Positions 7,519 to 15,313 of a DNA stretch of 15,932 nt are shown one piece after another. Position 1 is the first letter of the stretch, and each line of letters starts with the position of its first letter. Below the pieces are notes generated by a model, which was not told the DNA's origin, searched no databases, and worked only from the letters and a program-made list of their open reading frames with translations. This stretch comes from Tateyamaria sp. GTDB taxonomy: Bacteria; Pseudomonadota; Alphaproteobacteria; Rhodobacterales; Rhodobacteraceae. The translations under genes and the position numbers were made by a program. The DNA is taken from assembly GCA_018668195.1 (NCBI GenBank), contig JABITU010000306.1:1-15932 (forward strand), written 5' to 3'.

Positions 7519-8664
7519 TCACAGACAGGCTTGCAGTAAAACCCTTGTGTTTTCTTCGGTCATCTCGACCGGATTTCCACCAGTGCTCGGGTCGCGCAGT
7601 GCACCTGCAACGATGCGATCAATGTCGGGGGCCGTCACGCCCAGTTCTGTCAGCGTTTTAGGAATGCCAAGCATTGTATTCAGGCCGTCAACATAGGCGC
7701 AAAAACCGTCAAAACCGCCTTTGATCCCAAGATAATTGGCAGCTTGCGTTATGACTGATGTGATCGCGGGCTTGTTGAATTGCAGCACCGCTGGCATGCA
7801 TACGGCGTTCGTCGTGCCGTGATGCGTGTGATACATGGCCCCTATCGGATGAGACAGCGCGTGGATTGCACCAAGCCCTTTTTGAAAAGCTGTCGCCCCC
7901 ATCGCAGCTGCCGACATCATATGCTCTCGGGCCTCGATATCTGTGCCGTCGGCATAGGCGCGCGGCAGGAAATCCTTGACCAAACGCATACCTTCCAACG
8001 CCATCCCTTGCGACATCGGATGATAATGTGGAGAGCAAAACGCCTCAACGCAATGCGCAAACGCATCCAACCCTGTGCCTGCTGTGATGAACCGGGGCAT
8101 TCCAACGGTCAATTCGGGGTCACAAATCACGACGGAGGGAAGGAATTTCGGGTGAAAGATAATTTTTTTCTCTTCTGTTTCCGAATTGGTGATCACAGAT
8201 GCGCGCCCCACCTCAGAACCCGTTCCTGCGGTCGTGGGGACAGCGACGATGGGGGCAATGGCATCACTGTCCGCGCGGGTCCACCAATCGCCGATATCTT
8301 CAAAATCCCACAGGGGCCGTGTTTGTCCCGCTAAAAACGCCACCAGCTTGCCCAGATCCAGACCAGAGCCGCCGCCAAAAGCGACGACTCCGTCGTGCCC
8401 GCCATCCCGAAAGGCCTTGACGCCAGCGGCTGCGTTCTTTTCGTTTGGATTTGGATCCACGTCCGCAAATATCGCACACCCAAGGCCCGCAGAATCAAGA
8501 AAATCGAGCGTTTTTAACGTGATGGGCATATCAGCCAGACCACGATCCGTGATCAATAGCGGTTTTTTGATACCAGCAGCTTGGCAGGCGTCCGCGATTT
8601 CAGAAACTCGACCAGCCCCAAAACGAATCGCGGTTGGGTAGGACCAATTGGCAGTTAGCGACAT
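7519..8664 (-). CDS. Iron-containing alcohol dehydrogenase
   Basis: This 381-residue group III (Fe-type) NAD(P)-dependent alcohol dehydrogenase interconverts a primary alcohol and its aldehyde in the cytoplasm. The N-terminal Rossmann-like domain has GGGS at 97-100 followed by LDLGK, then PTTAGTGSEV at 143-152. The C-terminal helical domain carries the metal ligands expected for the family: Asp200 and His204 (GLDAFAHCVEAF), His268 (IHALSHPIGA) and His282 (HHGTTNA). Length is normal and all ligands are present. It is the last gene of the operon, with its ATG three bases after the aldehyde dehydrogenase stop. Next to a gamma-glutamyl ligase and an aldehyde dehydrogenase, a likely role is oxidation of a gamma-glutamyl amino alcohol. 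Detoxifying reduction of an aldehyde is the alternative. Substrate is inferred only from context. Confidence 0.9.
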   Translation of the reverse strand: MSLTANWSYPTAIRFGAGRVSEIADACQAAGIKKPLLITDRGLADMPITLKTLDFLDSAGLGCAIFADVDPNPNEKNAAAGVKAFRDGGHDGVVAFGGGSGLDLGKLVAFLAGQTRPLWDFEDIGDWWTRADSDAIAPIVAVPTTAGTGSEVGRASVITNSETEEKKIIFHPKFLPSVVICDPELTVGMPRFITAGTGLDAFAHCVEAFCSPHYHPMSQGMALEGMRLVKDFLPRAYADGTDIEAREHMMSAAAMGATAFQKGLGAIHALSHPIGAMYHTHHGTTNAVCMPAVLQFNKPAITSVITQAANYLGIKGGFDGFCAYVDGLNTMLGIPKTLTELGVTAPDIDRIVAGALRDPSTGGNPVEMTEENTRVLLQACL

Positions 8665-8667
8665 GGC

Positions 8668-10035
8668 TTAAGCTTTCTTAAGGTGATATGATTTGGGGCG
8701 GGTCAGGTTGTGGTAGCCGATCAAAGATAGCCCTCCGCCACGTCCGGTGTCCTTGCATCCGGTCCAACACAGGCCCGGGTCAAGGTAATCGGCACGGTTC
8801 ATAAAAACTGTCCCTGTTTCGATATGATCCGCAATTGCTTCGGCGCGGGCAGCATCTTTGGTCCAGACGGATGCGGTTAGTCCAAAGTGGCTATCATTCA
8901 TCAAATGTATTGCCTCTGCATCGTTTTTGACGGGCATAATACCCACGACTGGGCCAAAGCTTTCATCACGCATCACGCGCATATCGTGGGTGACATTGGT
9001 CAGAATTTGCGGAGTGAGATAAGCACCGCCATCATCTTGGGCAAAAGGCGCAATGTGGGCCGTCGCACCATCCGCGACGGCTTCAGCTGTCTGAGCACGC
9101 ACCTCATCGGCAAAGCGAACATGCGCCATCGGCCCAAGCGTTACATCCGGGTCCAGCGGATTGCCCAATTTGTACCCGGCAACAATCGAAACCGCCTTTT
9201 CGACAAACATATCAAAATATTTCTCGGCCACATAAATCCGTTCAATCCCGCAGCAGCACTGACCAGAATTGAACATCGCGCCGTCAATAAGTGTATCAAC
9301 CGCCGCGTCCAAATCAGCATCGTCACAGACATAACCGGGGTCTTTGCCGCCCAGCTCCAGCCCTACTCCGGTAAAGGTTCCGGCGGCTGCCCTTTCTATC
9401 GCTTGACCACCAGCCACCGATCCGGTGAAGTTAATGAAACCAAATGACTTGGCCGCAATCAGTTCCGAGGTTGTCTGGTGATCGAGAAACACATTCTGAA
9501 ATACGTCCTCGGGAATGCCCGCAGCATGAAATGCGCGCACCATCCGTTCGCCCACCAGCGGTGTTTGGCTGGCGTGTTTCAACATCACAGCATTCCCCGA
9601 AATCAACGCCGGTGCAACCGTGTTAATGGCCGTCATATAAGGATAATTCCATGGGGCCACGACCATCACAACACCGTGCGGAATACGTTTGATCACCCTG
9701 CGAAAGGCATCACTGTCTTCGATAACGATATCGGCCAAAGCCTGTGTCGCAATGCTGGCCATATAGCGTGCCCGTTCATCAAAGCCGCCAAACTCACCAC
9801 CATACCCGACGGGCCGACCCATCTGGTACGCAAGCTCTGGAACGACCTCATCATTCATCGCGCCCACGTTTGCTACACCAGCCATAACAAGCGAAATGCG
9901 CGTATCTAACGGCGTTGCAGCCCATTCCATCTGCGCGCTTTGTGCACGCGCCACAGATGCCAGTGCAGCATTGGCCGTCAATATTTCACGTTCGGCATAG
10001 ACCGACCCGTCAATAGGAGAAATACAACGGATCAT
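8668..10035 (-). CDS. NAD(P)-dependent aldehyde dehydrogenase
   Basis: A cytoplasmic ALDH-superfamily enzyme of 455 residues oxidises an aldehyde to the acid. Numbered from the ATG at 10035, the catalytic set is complete: Asn130 in PWNYP, FTGS at 203-206, the general base Glu227 in ELGGKDPG, the nucleophile Cys261 within GQCCCG, and the ESFGPV motif at 358-363. It is a little shorter than the usual 470-490. An in-frame TTG at 10044 overlaps the stop of the preceding gene and would add three residues. I prefer the ATG because GAGG and AAGGG lie upstream of it, whereas the TTG has a purine tract too close. Five bases separate it from the GS-like gene, indicating coupled translation. By analogy with PuuC of the putrescine route it would oxidise a gamma-glutamyl aminoaldehyde. 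Confidence 0.9.
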   Translation of the reverse strand: MIRCISPIDGSVYAEREILTANAALASVARAQSAQMEWAATPLDTRISLVMAGVANVGAMNDEVVPELAYQMGRPVGYGGEFGGFDERARYMASIATQALADIVIEDSDAFRRVIKRIPHGVVMVVAPWNYPYMTAINTVAPALISGNAVMLKHASQTPLVGERMVRAFHAAGIPEDVFQNVFLDHQTTSELIAAKSFGFINFTGSVAGGQAIERAAAGTFTGVGLELGGKDPGYVCDDADLDAAVDTLIDGAMFNSGQCCCGIERIYVAEKYFDMFVEKAVSIVAGYKLGNPLDPDVTLGPMAHVRFADEVRAQTAEAVADGATAHIAPFAQDDGGAYLTPQILTNVTHDMRVMRDESFGPVVGIMPVKNDAEAIHLMNDSHFGLTASVWTKDAARAEAIADHIETGTVFMNRADYLDPGLCWTGCKDTGRGGGLSLIGYHNLTRPKSYHLKKA

Positions 10036-10040
10036 GTTCC

Positions 10041-11405
10041 TCAAGCCCTTTCAAAACCGCGTGCGATTTCCCAGTCGGTTACGACACGATCAAATTCCTC
10101 CTGTTCCCATTCCGCGCAACGGGTATAGTGATCAACCACATCATTTCCCAGCGCTTCGCGCAGGAATACAGAGCCGCAGAGTTTTTTGGTCGCTGCACGC
10201 AACGTCTGTGGAATATCTTGCGCCTTGGCGTCCTCGTATACGTCGCCTTTTGTCGGTGGGGCGAGTTTCATTTTGTCTTTGATACCCTTTATCCCCGCCG
10301 CCAGCATCGCGGCCTGCGCCAGATACGGGTTCAAGTCGGATCCACCAATCCGGCATTCCACACGAATTCCTTTTGTGCCATCCCCGCACAACCGGAATCC
10401 TGCAGTTCTATTGTCCACAGACCAGACGGTTTTGGTCGGTGCGAAAGTACCTTTGGCAAACCGCTTGTAGCTGTTGATATAGGGGGCCAGAAAGAACGTA
10501 TAATCAGGCGCATAGGCGATCAGTCCAGCCATGTAATGTCGCATCAGTTCGGACATGCCAAAGTCGGCAGAGGCATCATGGAACGCAGGATTTCCACCCT
10601 TCCACAGAGATTGATGTACGTGCGAAGAACTGCCGACTTTCGTATGATGCCACTTTGGCAAAAACGTTGCAGCATGACCTTGCTGCCATGCGATTTCCTT
10701 GATCGCATTCTTAGCAATCGTGTGGTGATCTGCGCAATCAAGCGCTCCCGCGTAGCGGATGTTCAGCTCTTCCTGACCAGTTTCTGCCTCACCCTTGGAA
10801 TTTTCAATCGGCAGGCCAGCACCAAAAAGGCCATTGCGTATTGGGCGCATCACGCCCTCTTCTTTGGTGGTCTGCAAAATGTTGTAATCTTCGTTATAGC
10901 CGCTAACCGGAACCATATCGCGGAAGCCGCTTTTTCGAATATCATCAACCGTTTTTTCGAACAGAAAGAACTCTAGCTCGGTCGCCATCATCGCATCATA
11001 GCCCAGCTCTTTTAGCTGTGCGACCTGTCGCTTTAATATCTGGCGCGGCGAGTGGGGAACAGGTTGATGGCTATGATGATCAAGGATATCGCACAAAACC
11101 ATTGCCGTTCCCTCCAGCCACGGCAATCTACGGATTGTGGTCAGGTCAGGTGCCATCACATAGTCGCCATAGCCGCTTTCCCAACTGCTGGCGACGTAGC
11201 CGTGTGGTGTTGCCATTTCCAGATCAGTGGCCAGCAAATAATTGCAGCAATGCGTTTCCTTGAATGACGTTTCCACAAAATTCACGGCGTGAAATCGCTT
11301 GCCCATCAGGCGGCCCTGCATATCCGGAAAACAAGTCAGGACAGTGTCGATTGTTCCGTCGTTCACGGCGGCTTTGAGGGCTTCAAAGGTCAGGTTTCCG
11401 GCCAT
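10041..11405 (-). CDS. Glutamine-synthetase-like gamma-glutamyl amine ligase (PuuA/IpuC type)
   Basis: This 454-residue member of the glutamine synthetase superfamily is expected to couple ATP hydrolysis to joining the gamma-carboxyl of glutamate to an amine. Catalytic-core motifs are present: metal-binding Glu143 and Glu145 (ELEFFLF), Glu206 and Glu213 (GEAETGQEELNI), His262 and His264 (GSSSHVHQSLW), Arg315 (NSYKR), Glu350 and Arg352 (VECRIGGSDLNPY). The classical DGSS loop, whose Asp positions ammonium in true glutamine synthetase, is not recognisable (SSWESGYGD instead), and the NLYDLP adenylylation motif is absent. Both points favour an organic amine over ammonia. The start ATG at 11405 has AAGGA eight bases upstream. 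A much longer open frame extends into dctP but has no family similarity there. It follows dctP across a hairpin and is coupled to the aldehyde dehydrogenase. Confidence 0.88.
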   Translation of the reverse strand: MAGNLTFEALKAAVNDGTIDTVLTCFPDMQGRLMGKRFHAVNFVETSFKETHCCNYLLATDLEMATPHGYVASSWESGYGDYVMAPDLTTIRRLPWLEGTAMVLCDILDHHSHQPVPHSPRQILKRQVAQLKELGYDAMMATELEFFLFEKTVDDIRKSGFRDMVPVSGYNEDYNILQTTKEEGVMRPIRNGLFGAGLPIENSKGEAETGQEELNIRYAGALDCADHHTIAKNAIKEIAWQQGHAATFLPKWHHTKVGSSSHVHQSLWKGGNPAFHDASADFGMSELMRHYMAGLIAYAPDYTFFLAPYINSYKRFAKGTFAPTKTVWSVDNRTAGFRLCGDGTKGIRVECRIGGSDLNPYLAQAAMLAAGIKGIKDKMKLAPPTKGDVYEDAKAQDIPQTLRAATKKLCGSVFLREALGNDVVDHYTRCAEWEQEEFDRVVTDWEIARGFERA

Positions 11406-11431
11406 GGTGCGTGTCCTTCTGCGTAGGCCAA

Positions 11432-11454
11432 TCACCCCGCATATGGCGGAGTGA
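11432..11454 (-). other. Intercistronic stem-loop between dctP and the ligase gene
   Basis: In the minus-strand RNA two nine-base arms (11446-11454 and 11432-11440) pair fully, with one U-G, around a five-base CAUAU loop. It begins 22 bases after the dctP stop. No U-tract follows, so it is more likely an mRNA-stabilising or processing hairpin, or a partial attenuator, than a full terminator. Such structures commonly follow binding-protein genes. Confidence 0.6.
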
Positions 11455-11475
11455 CCGTATTTATTTTGAGTTATC

Positions 11476-12513
11476 TTATTCGAAGTTGTAAGGGGCGCCA
11501 GCCTGATTGATAACGCCGTTATACTCTTTAAAGATATTGACGATCTTCTGGTGCACTTCGCCTTCTTGCGCGACTTCTTCCCAGAACTCCTTGGCAGCGT
11601 TCTCGACCTCTGCCCATTCACCCGCAGGAACTGAACGAAGAGCCAGCTTATCGCCGTTTGCACGCAAGGCCGCTTCGCCGCCCCAGTACCACTGGTTTCT
11701 ATAGGTGTGACCGGCTTCGGTAGCCGCCATGACAATCGCCTTGAGGTGGTCCGGCAAGTCGGCCCAGCGTTCCTCGTTCACGAACCATGATCCGATCCAG
11801 GCACCAGAGATATTGTTCGTCAGGAAGTAGTCGGTGACGTCTGCCCAACCAACGGTGTAATCCTCAGTGATCCCGGACCACGCCATTCCGTCCAATTCGC
11901 CCGTTTGCACCGCCACTTCGGCGTCCTCGTAGGGGATATTCACTGGAACGACACCAAACTTCGACAAGAATCGGCCCGCAGTCGGGAAGGTATAAAGGCG
12001 CAAACCATCCAGATCAGCCACACTGTTGATCTCTTTGGTGGTGTTAAAGTTACATGGGTCCTGCCCGGCAGCAGACAGCCATTTCACACCAACCTTGGCG
12101 TATTCTTCTTCCCAGATTTCTTTCAGACCATACTGATTGAACAGCACAGGCACATCAAGGATGTGTTTCGTTGCAAACGGAAAATACCCACCAAATTGCT
12201 GCAAAGGCGTGGGGGATGCCATTGAGTCATCGTCAGAGTGCACACCGTCAATAGTGCCGCGCTGCAAGGCTTGAAACAGCTCGCCCGTAGGAACGATCTG
12301 GTCTGCATAGAACAGCTCGACCTGCAGCTCGCCGTTGGCGGCAGTGTTGATATAATCAATGACGGGCTTCGTCACATGCTCGCCCAAGGCAGAGCCGGCA
12401 TAGGTTTGAAAGCGCCATTTGATCGCTTCTTGCGCGCGCGCAATAGAGGGAGCCGCCAATGTCGCAGCACCGGCAAAGCCCGCATTTTTGATGAAATTAC
12501 GTCTCGTGGTCAT
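11476..12513 (-). CDS. dctP: TRAP transporter periplasmic solute-binding protein (DctP family)
   Basis: The 345-residue precursor of a TRAP solute receptor starts with a twin-arginine signal (TRRNFIKNAG, then an Ala-rich stretch) with a likely cleavage after ARA at about residue 28, so it is probably exported folded by Tat. The mature part shows the DctP fold: VTKPVIDYINTAANGELQVE, the central ADLDGLRLYTFPTAGRF at 166-182, and VQTGELDGMAWSG at 202-214. In most DctP proteins the GLK-hydrophobic-R motif supplies an arginine that binds the substrate carboxylate; here that place is Tyr174. An unusual acidic run DDD lies at 94-96. ATG at 12513 has an excellent AGGAG six bases upstream. It follows dctM and precedes the ligase gene, with hairpins on both sides that may raise its relative expression. 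Confidence 0.92.
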   Translation of the reverse strand: MTTRRNFIKNAGFAGAATLAAPSIARAQEAIKWRFQTYAGSALGEHVTKPVIDYINTAANGELQVELFYADQIVPTGELFQALQRGTIDGVHSDDDSMASPTPLQQFGGYFPFATKHILDVPVLFNQYGLKEIWEEEYAKVGVKWLSAAGQDPCNFNTTKEINSVADLDGLRLYTFPTAGRFLSKFGVVPVNIPYEDAEVAVQTGELDGMAWSGITEDYTVGWADVTDYFLTNNISGAWIGSWFVNEERWADLPDHLKAIVMAATEAGHTYRNQWYWGGEAALRANGDKLALRSVPAGEWAEVENAAKEFWEEVAQEGEVHQKIVNIFKEYNGVINQAGAPYNFE

Positions 12514-12538
12514 AATATTCTCCTAGTTTGGGGTTTAG

Positions 12539-12552
12539 CTCCGTTGGCGGAG
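12539..12552 (-). other. Small stem-loop between dctM and dctP
   Basis: CTCCG (12539-12543) and CGGAG (12548-12552) form five G-C-rich pairs around a four-base loop, in the 48-base gap between the dctM stop and the dctP start. It lies about 12 bases upstream of the dctP ribosome binding site, on the untranslated leader. It may protect the 5' end of a processed dctP message. It is too short to call a terminator. Confidence 0.45.
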
Positions 12553-12561
12553 TTCTTTGTT

Positions 12562-13887
12562 TTAGTTTCCGTAAACATAATTCGGCAGCCACAATGCCAG
12601 TTGTGGAAATACCATCACGAGGATCAGCGCCCCGATCATCACAAGCACAAATGGCCCAATGGAGCGGTATATATCTTGTATGCTGATCTCTGGTGGGGCC
12701 ATGGCCCGCATCAGGAACAGATTATAGCCAAAGGGCGGCGTCATGTACGCGATCTGGCAGGTGATCGTGTAGAGGATGCCATACCATATCAGGTCAAAGC
12801 CAAGTGATCCGACCAATGGTACATAAAGTGGGGCCACAATGACCAGCATAGCAGTGTCATCCAAAAAAGTCCCCATCAGGATAAACGACAGCTGCATCAG
12901 GATTAGGATAACCCATGGGTTAAGACCAAGACGCTGAGTAAACAGATTTTCGATTGCTTTGACGGCGCCTAAACCATCAAAGACTGCGCCAAATGCAAGG
13001 GCTGCAAGGATAATCCACATGAACATGCAAGTGATACCCAATGTGCTACGGACGGAATTTTCAAACACTTCTCGCGTCATACGGCCTTTGAAAACCGCCG
13101 CCATAAATGCCGTAATCGCCCCGATTGCCGAGCTTTCGACCAATGAGGTCCAGCCGTTCACAAAGGGCACCATCATAACCGCAAAAATCACCAATGGCAG
13201 CAGACCTGCCCGCAACAGCCGCAGTTTTTCGGCCATAGGCAAGTCGCGATCCTCTGTGTTTAGCGCGGGTCCCAACTCTGGGTTTTTCCAGCAGCGCACG
13301 ATGATATACAGTATAAATAGGCCTGCCATCATCAGCCCCGGCACAACACCCGCCAGCCAAAGCTGCCCAACCGGTTGTCGTGCGATCATCGCATAAAGTA
13401 CCAGCACAACAGACGGTGGCACCAAAATACCCAGCGAAGACCCCGCCTGAATAACACCCGTCACCATCCGCTTGTCGTAACCGCGTTTCAACAATTCTGG
13501 CAGCGCGATGGTGGCACCGATCGCCATGCCCGCAACACTCAGTCCGTTCATCGCTGAAATCAGCACCATCAGGCCAATCGTGCCAATCGCAAGCCCGCCC
13601 CGCAAGCCGCCCATCCAGACGTGAAACATTTTATAGAGGTCATCAGCGATCTTGGACTCGCTCAGCACATAGCCCATGAAAATAAACATCGGCAATGTCA
13701 GCAACGGGTACCATTTCATCAGCTTAATTGCAGCGGCAAAGCCGATGTCAAACCCACCCCTGTCGCCCCACAGCAAAAGCGCAGCGACGACTGCCACAAA
13801 TCCAATTGCGCCGAACACGCGCTGCCCTGTCAATAGCATCAACATCATAGTGGAAAACATGAGGGTTGCGATCAACTCATAGGGCAT
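12562..13887 (-). CDS. dctM: TRAP transporter large permease subunit (DctM)
   Basis: The 441-residue polytopic inner-membrane protein has about a dozen hydrophobic segments. It shows DctM signatures: LPMFIFMGYVLSES at 65-78, PELLKRGYDKRM at 130-141, GILVPPSVVLVLYA at 153-166, and in the C-terminal half GTFLDDTAML and the AYMTPPFGYNLF segment. It forms the sodium-dependent secondary carrier with DctQ and receives substrate from DctP. Its ATG shares one base with the dctQ stop (TGATG), so the two subunits are translationally coupled. Confidence 0.95.
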   Translation of the reverse strand: MPYELIATLMFSTMMLMLLTGQRVFGAIGFVAVVAALLLWGDRGGFDIGFAAAIKLMKWYPLLTLPMFIFMGYVLSESKIADDLYKMFHVWMGGLRGGLAIGTIGLMVLISAMNGLSVAGMAIGATIALPELLKRGYDKRMVTGVIQAGSSLGILVPPSVVLVLYAMIARQPVGQLWLAGVVPGLMMAGLFILYIIVRCWKNPELGPALNTEDRDLPMAEKLRLLRAGLLPLVIFAVMMVPFVNGWTSLVESSAIGAITAFMAAVFKGRMTREVFENSVRSTLGITCMFMWIILAALAFGAVFDGLGAVKAIENLFTQRLGLNPWVILILMQLSFILMGTFLDDTAMLVIVAPLYVPLVGSLGFDLIWYGILYTITCQIAYMTPPFGYNLFLMRAMAPPEISIQDIYRSIGPFVLVMIGALILVMVFPQLALWLPNYVYGN

Positions 13888-14456
13888 CAGACTTCAACCT
13901 GTTTGAGACGCAAGATGTCTTTGAATAACTCGGACACGCATTGCAGCAGCATCAGAAAAAAACCAACGATCATCACAACTTTGATCGGCCACATATATGG
14001 ACGCCATGAAGAGGCCGAGCGTTCTAGCGTTCCAACCTCTTCAGTGCCCACGACAACACCAGCCAAAAACGAAAATGGCGCATCTTTCCAATAGCCCAAC
14101 GAATAGGCGGTCGAACTAACCGCCCCGTACAGCAAGACACAGAGATAAAAAATCAGGAACAAAACGGTGACCGCATCAAACCATGCTTTGCGCCGGATCG
14201 ACCAGTCACCATAAAGCAAATCCATCCGAACGTTCGAACCCAATTGGAGTGAATATGGCCCACCAAGTATGTAGTATCCAACCATAACAAATTGGGCCAT
14301 TTCCAGTGTCCAAAGCGTCGGCAGAAAGAACGTCTTGCTGATTGAGGACCACAGCAATATTCCCATAAGCACGAAAATTCCGTACATCGCCACCCGGCCT
14401 AGTCGATAATTCACGGCGTCGACGCCGCGGATAAACCCCTGCATTGCAGCTAACAA
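13887..14456 (-). CDS. dctQ: TRAP transporter small permease subunit (DctQ)
   Basis: Four membrane segments are visible at about 22-44, 52-70, 92-115 and 157-177. A W-x-x-E helix motif (TLWTLEMAQF) and the NVRMDLLY loop at 75-82 mark it as a DctQ subunit. It pairs with DctM and is required for transport. At 189 residues it is on the long side, with an extra stretch between segments 3 and 4 (about 125-155). The start is uncertain. TTG at 14456 has GAGGG seven bases upstream and overlaps the end of the amidohydrolase gene by seven bases. The ATG at 14444 gives 185 residues but lacks a Shine-Dalgarno at proper distance. I chose TTG. Confidence 0.9.
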   Translation of the reverse strand: MLAAMQGFIRGVDAVNYRLGRVAMYGIFVLMGILLWSSISKTFFLPTLWTLEMAQFVMVGYYILGGPYSLQLGSNVRMDLLYGDWSIRRKAWFDAVTVLFLIFYLCVLLYGAVSSTAYSLGYWKDAPFSFLAGVVVGTEEVGTLERSASSWRPYMWPIKVVMIVGFFLMLLQCVSELFKDILRLKQVEV

Positions 14457-15229
14457 ATCTTGGCCCTCACTGTCTTCAGTGCTTGCTCAATCCAGCCGGC
14501 AAGTGTTTGCGCCATTGCCATTTGCGACGCCTCATCTGCAATCAGATCGTTGCGTATCTCTATCATCACGTTCAAATGGCCATGGGTGATTGCGTGTTCT
14601 TTCAACGTGTGGGTCACGCCGTCCTTTGGGCCGTATGGGGCGTTGCGGCGCACATCGTGCCTGTCGGAAACGTGCAGCATAGCATCGGCTAGACGACTGT
14701 CGCGATCATGCAAAATCCCAATTTCAACGTCACGTACCTTGCCGTTATAGATTGGGGTGAAACTGTGAATTGTCACAATGATCGGATCGATGCGGCTTGC
14801 TATCACTGATGCAAGCCTGTCGTGAAACGGAACGTAATAGCGCGCCAATCGTGCGCGTTTTTCGACCTCTGTCAAATCGCAATTACCCGGCACAGCATAG
14901 GCTTCGCTGTGGGTGGGCATTGTATCGATCGCATCTGGCGGGCGATTGCAGTCATAGACAAGACGGGACACCAAAGAAGATACAAGAGCTGCGTCAAGGA
15001 CCAGTGACATTGCCTGAGCAACGGCAATTGCGCCTGGGTCCCATGCCACATGGCTGCTGCGCCCAGCTGGGCTAACGCCCAAACCCTCAAAAGTCGCAGG
15101 AATATAGCGACTGGCATGTTCGCAAACCAAAACAATCGGGGAGCGGCCATCATGGCGCAAGACCTCAACAAACTTTAAATCATTCTGAAGCAATTTTTGC
15201 GCCACCCTTGCAGATAAAGTGGTTGCCAT
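14450..15229 (-). CDS. N-formylglutamate amidohydrolase family hydrolase
   Basis: This 259-residue cytoplasmic protein belongs to the N-formylglutamate amidohydrolase (FGase, PF05013/COG3931) family, zinc-dependent amidases with a carboxypeptidase-like fold. Conserved pieces are CEHAS at 36-40 (probable metal site Glu37/His38), HVAWDPGA at 60-67, YDCNRPP at 92-98, TIHSFTP at 153-159 (probable metal His155) and MIEIRNDL at 222-229 (probable catalytic Glu224). Known members remove formyl from N-formylglutamate in histidine degradation, but no hut gene is here. Beside a gamma-glutamyl ligase, a more attractive role is release of glutamate from a gamma-glutamyl amide, the job of PuuD in putrescine breakdown. 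That is inference. It is the first gene of the operon, and its ATG at 15229 has only a weak ribosome site. Confidence 0.88.
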   Translation of the reverse strand: MATTLSARVAQKLLQNDLKFVEVLRHDGRSPIVLVCEHASRYIPATFEGLGVSPAGRSSHVAWDPGAIAVAQAMSLVLDAALVSSLVSRLVYDCNRPPDAIDTMPTHSEAYAVPGNCDLTEVEKRARLARYYVPFHDRLASVIASRIDPIIVTIHSFTPIYNGKVRDVEIGILHDRDSRLADAMLHVSDRHDVRRNAPYGPKDGVTHTLKEHAITHGHLNVMIEIRNDLIADEASQMAMAQTLAGWIEQALKTVRAKIC

Positions 15230-15253
15230 GCCGTCGTTATGTCAACACAATTA

Positions 15254-15267
15254 TGAAATAATTTTCA
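15254..15267. promoter_or_regulatory. TGAAA-N4-TTTCA palindrome, candidate RpiR operator
   Basis: The sequence TGAAATAATTTTCA lies in the 84-bp gap between the divergent amidohydrolase and RpiR genes. The five-base arms are exactly complementary around four bases. RpiR-family proteins bind short dyads of this sort. The site overlaps the candidate -35 of the regulator gene and lies 25 bases from the start of the operon, so binding could control both directions. Confidence 0.45.
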
Positions 15268-15291
15268 CAAGCTGGATTGATCTGTTATATT
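15262..15291 (+). promoter_or_regulatory. Possible sigma-70 type promoter of the RpiR gene
   Basis: TTTTCA (15262-15267) matches TTGACA at four of six positions and is followed after 18 bases by TATATT (15286-15291), five of six to TATAAT. The start codon lies 22 bases downstream with GGAGG between. The -35 lies inside the TGAAA-N4-TTTCA dyad, consistent with autorepression. Confidence 0.35.
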
Positions 15292-15313
15292 TTTGAATAA
15301 ACTGGAGGCAAGA

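Noticed and set aside
7780..8334. Long plus-strand open frames opposite the dehydrogenase and ligase genes (for example 7780-8334 and 10128-10976)
   Set aside because: They are antisense shadows of well-supported minus-strand enzymes with complete motif sets and have no recognisable domains.
11406..11735. Open frame continuing 110 codons upstream of the GS-like ligase start
   Set aside because: It overlaps the 3' end of dctP, contains no GS-family sequence, and the internal ATG at 11405 has a proper ribosome site and matches the usual N-terminus.
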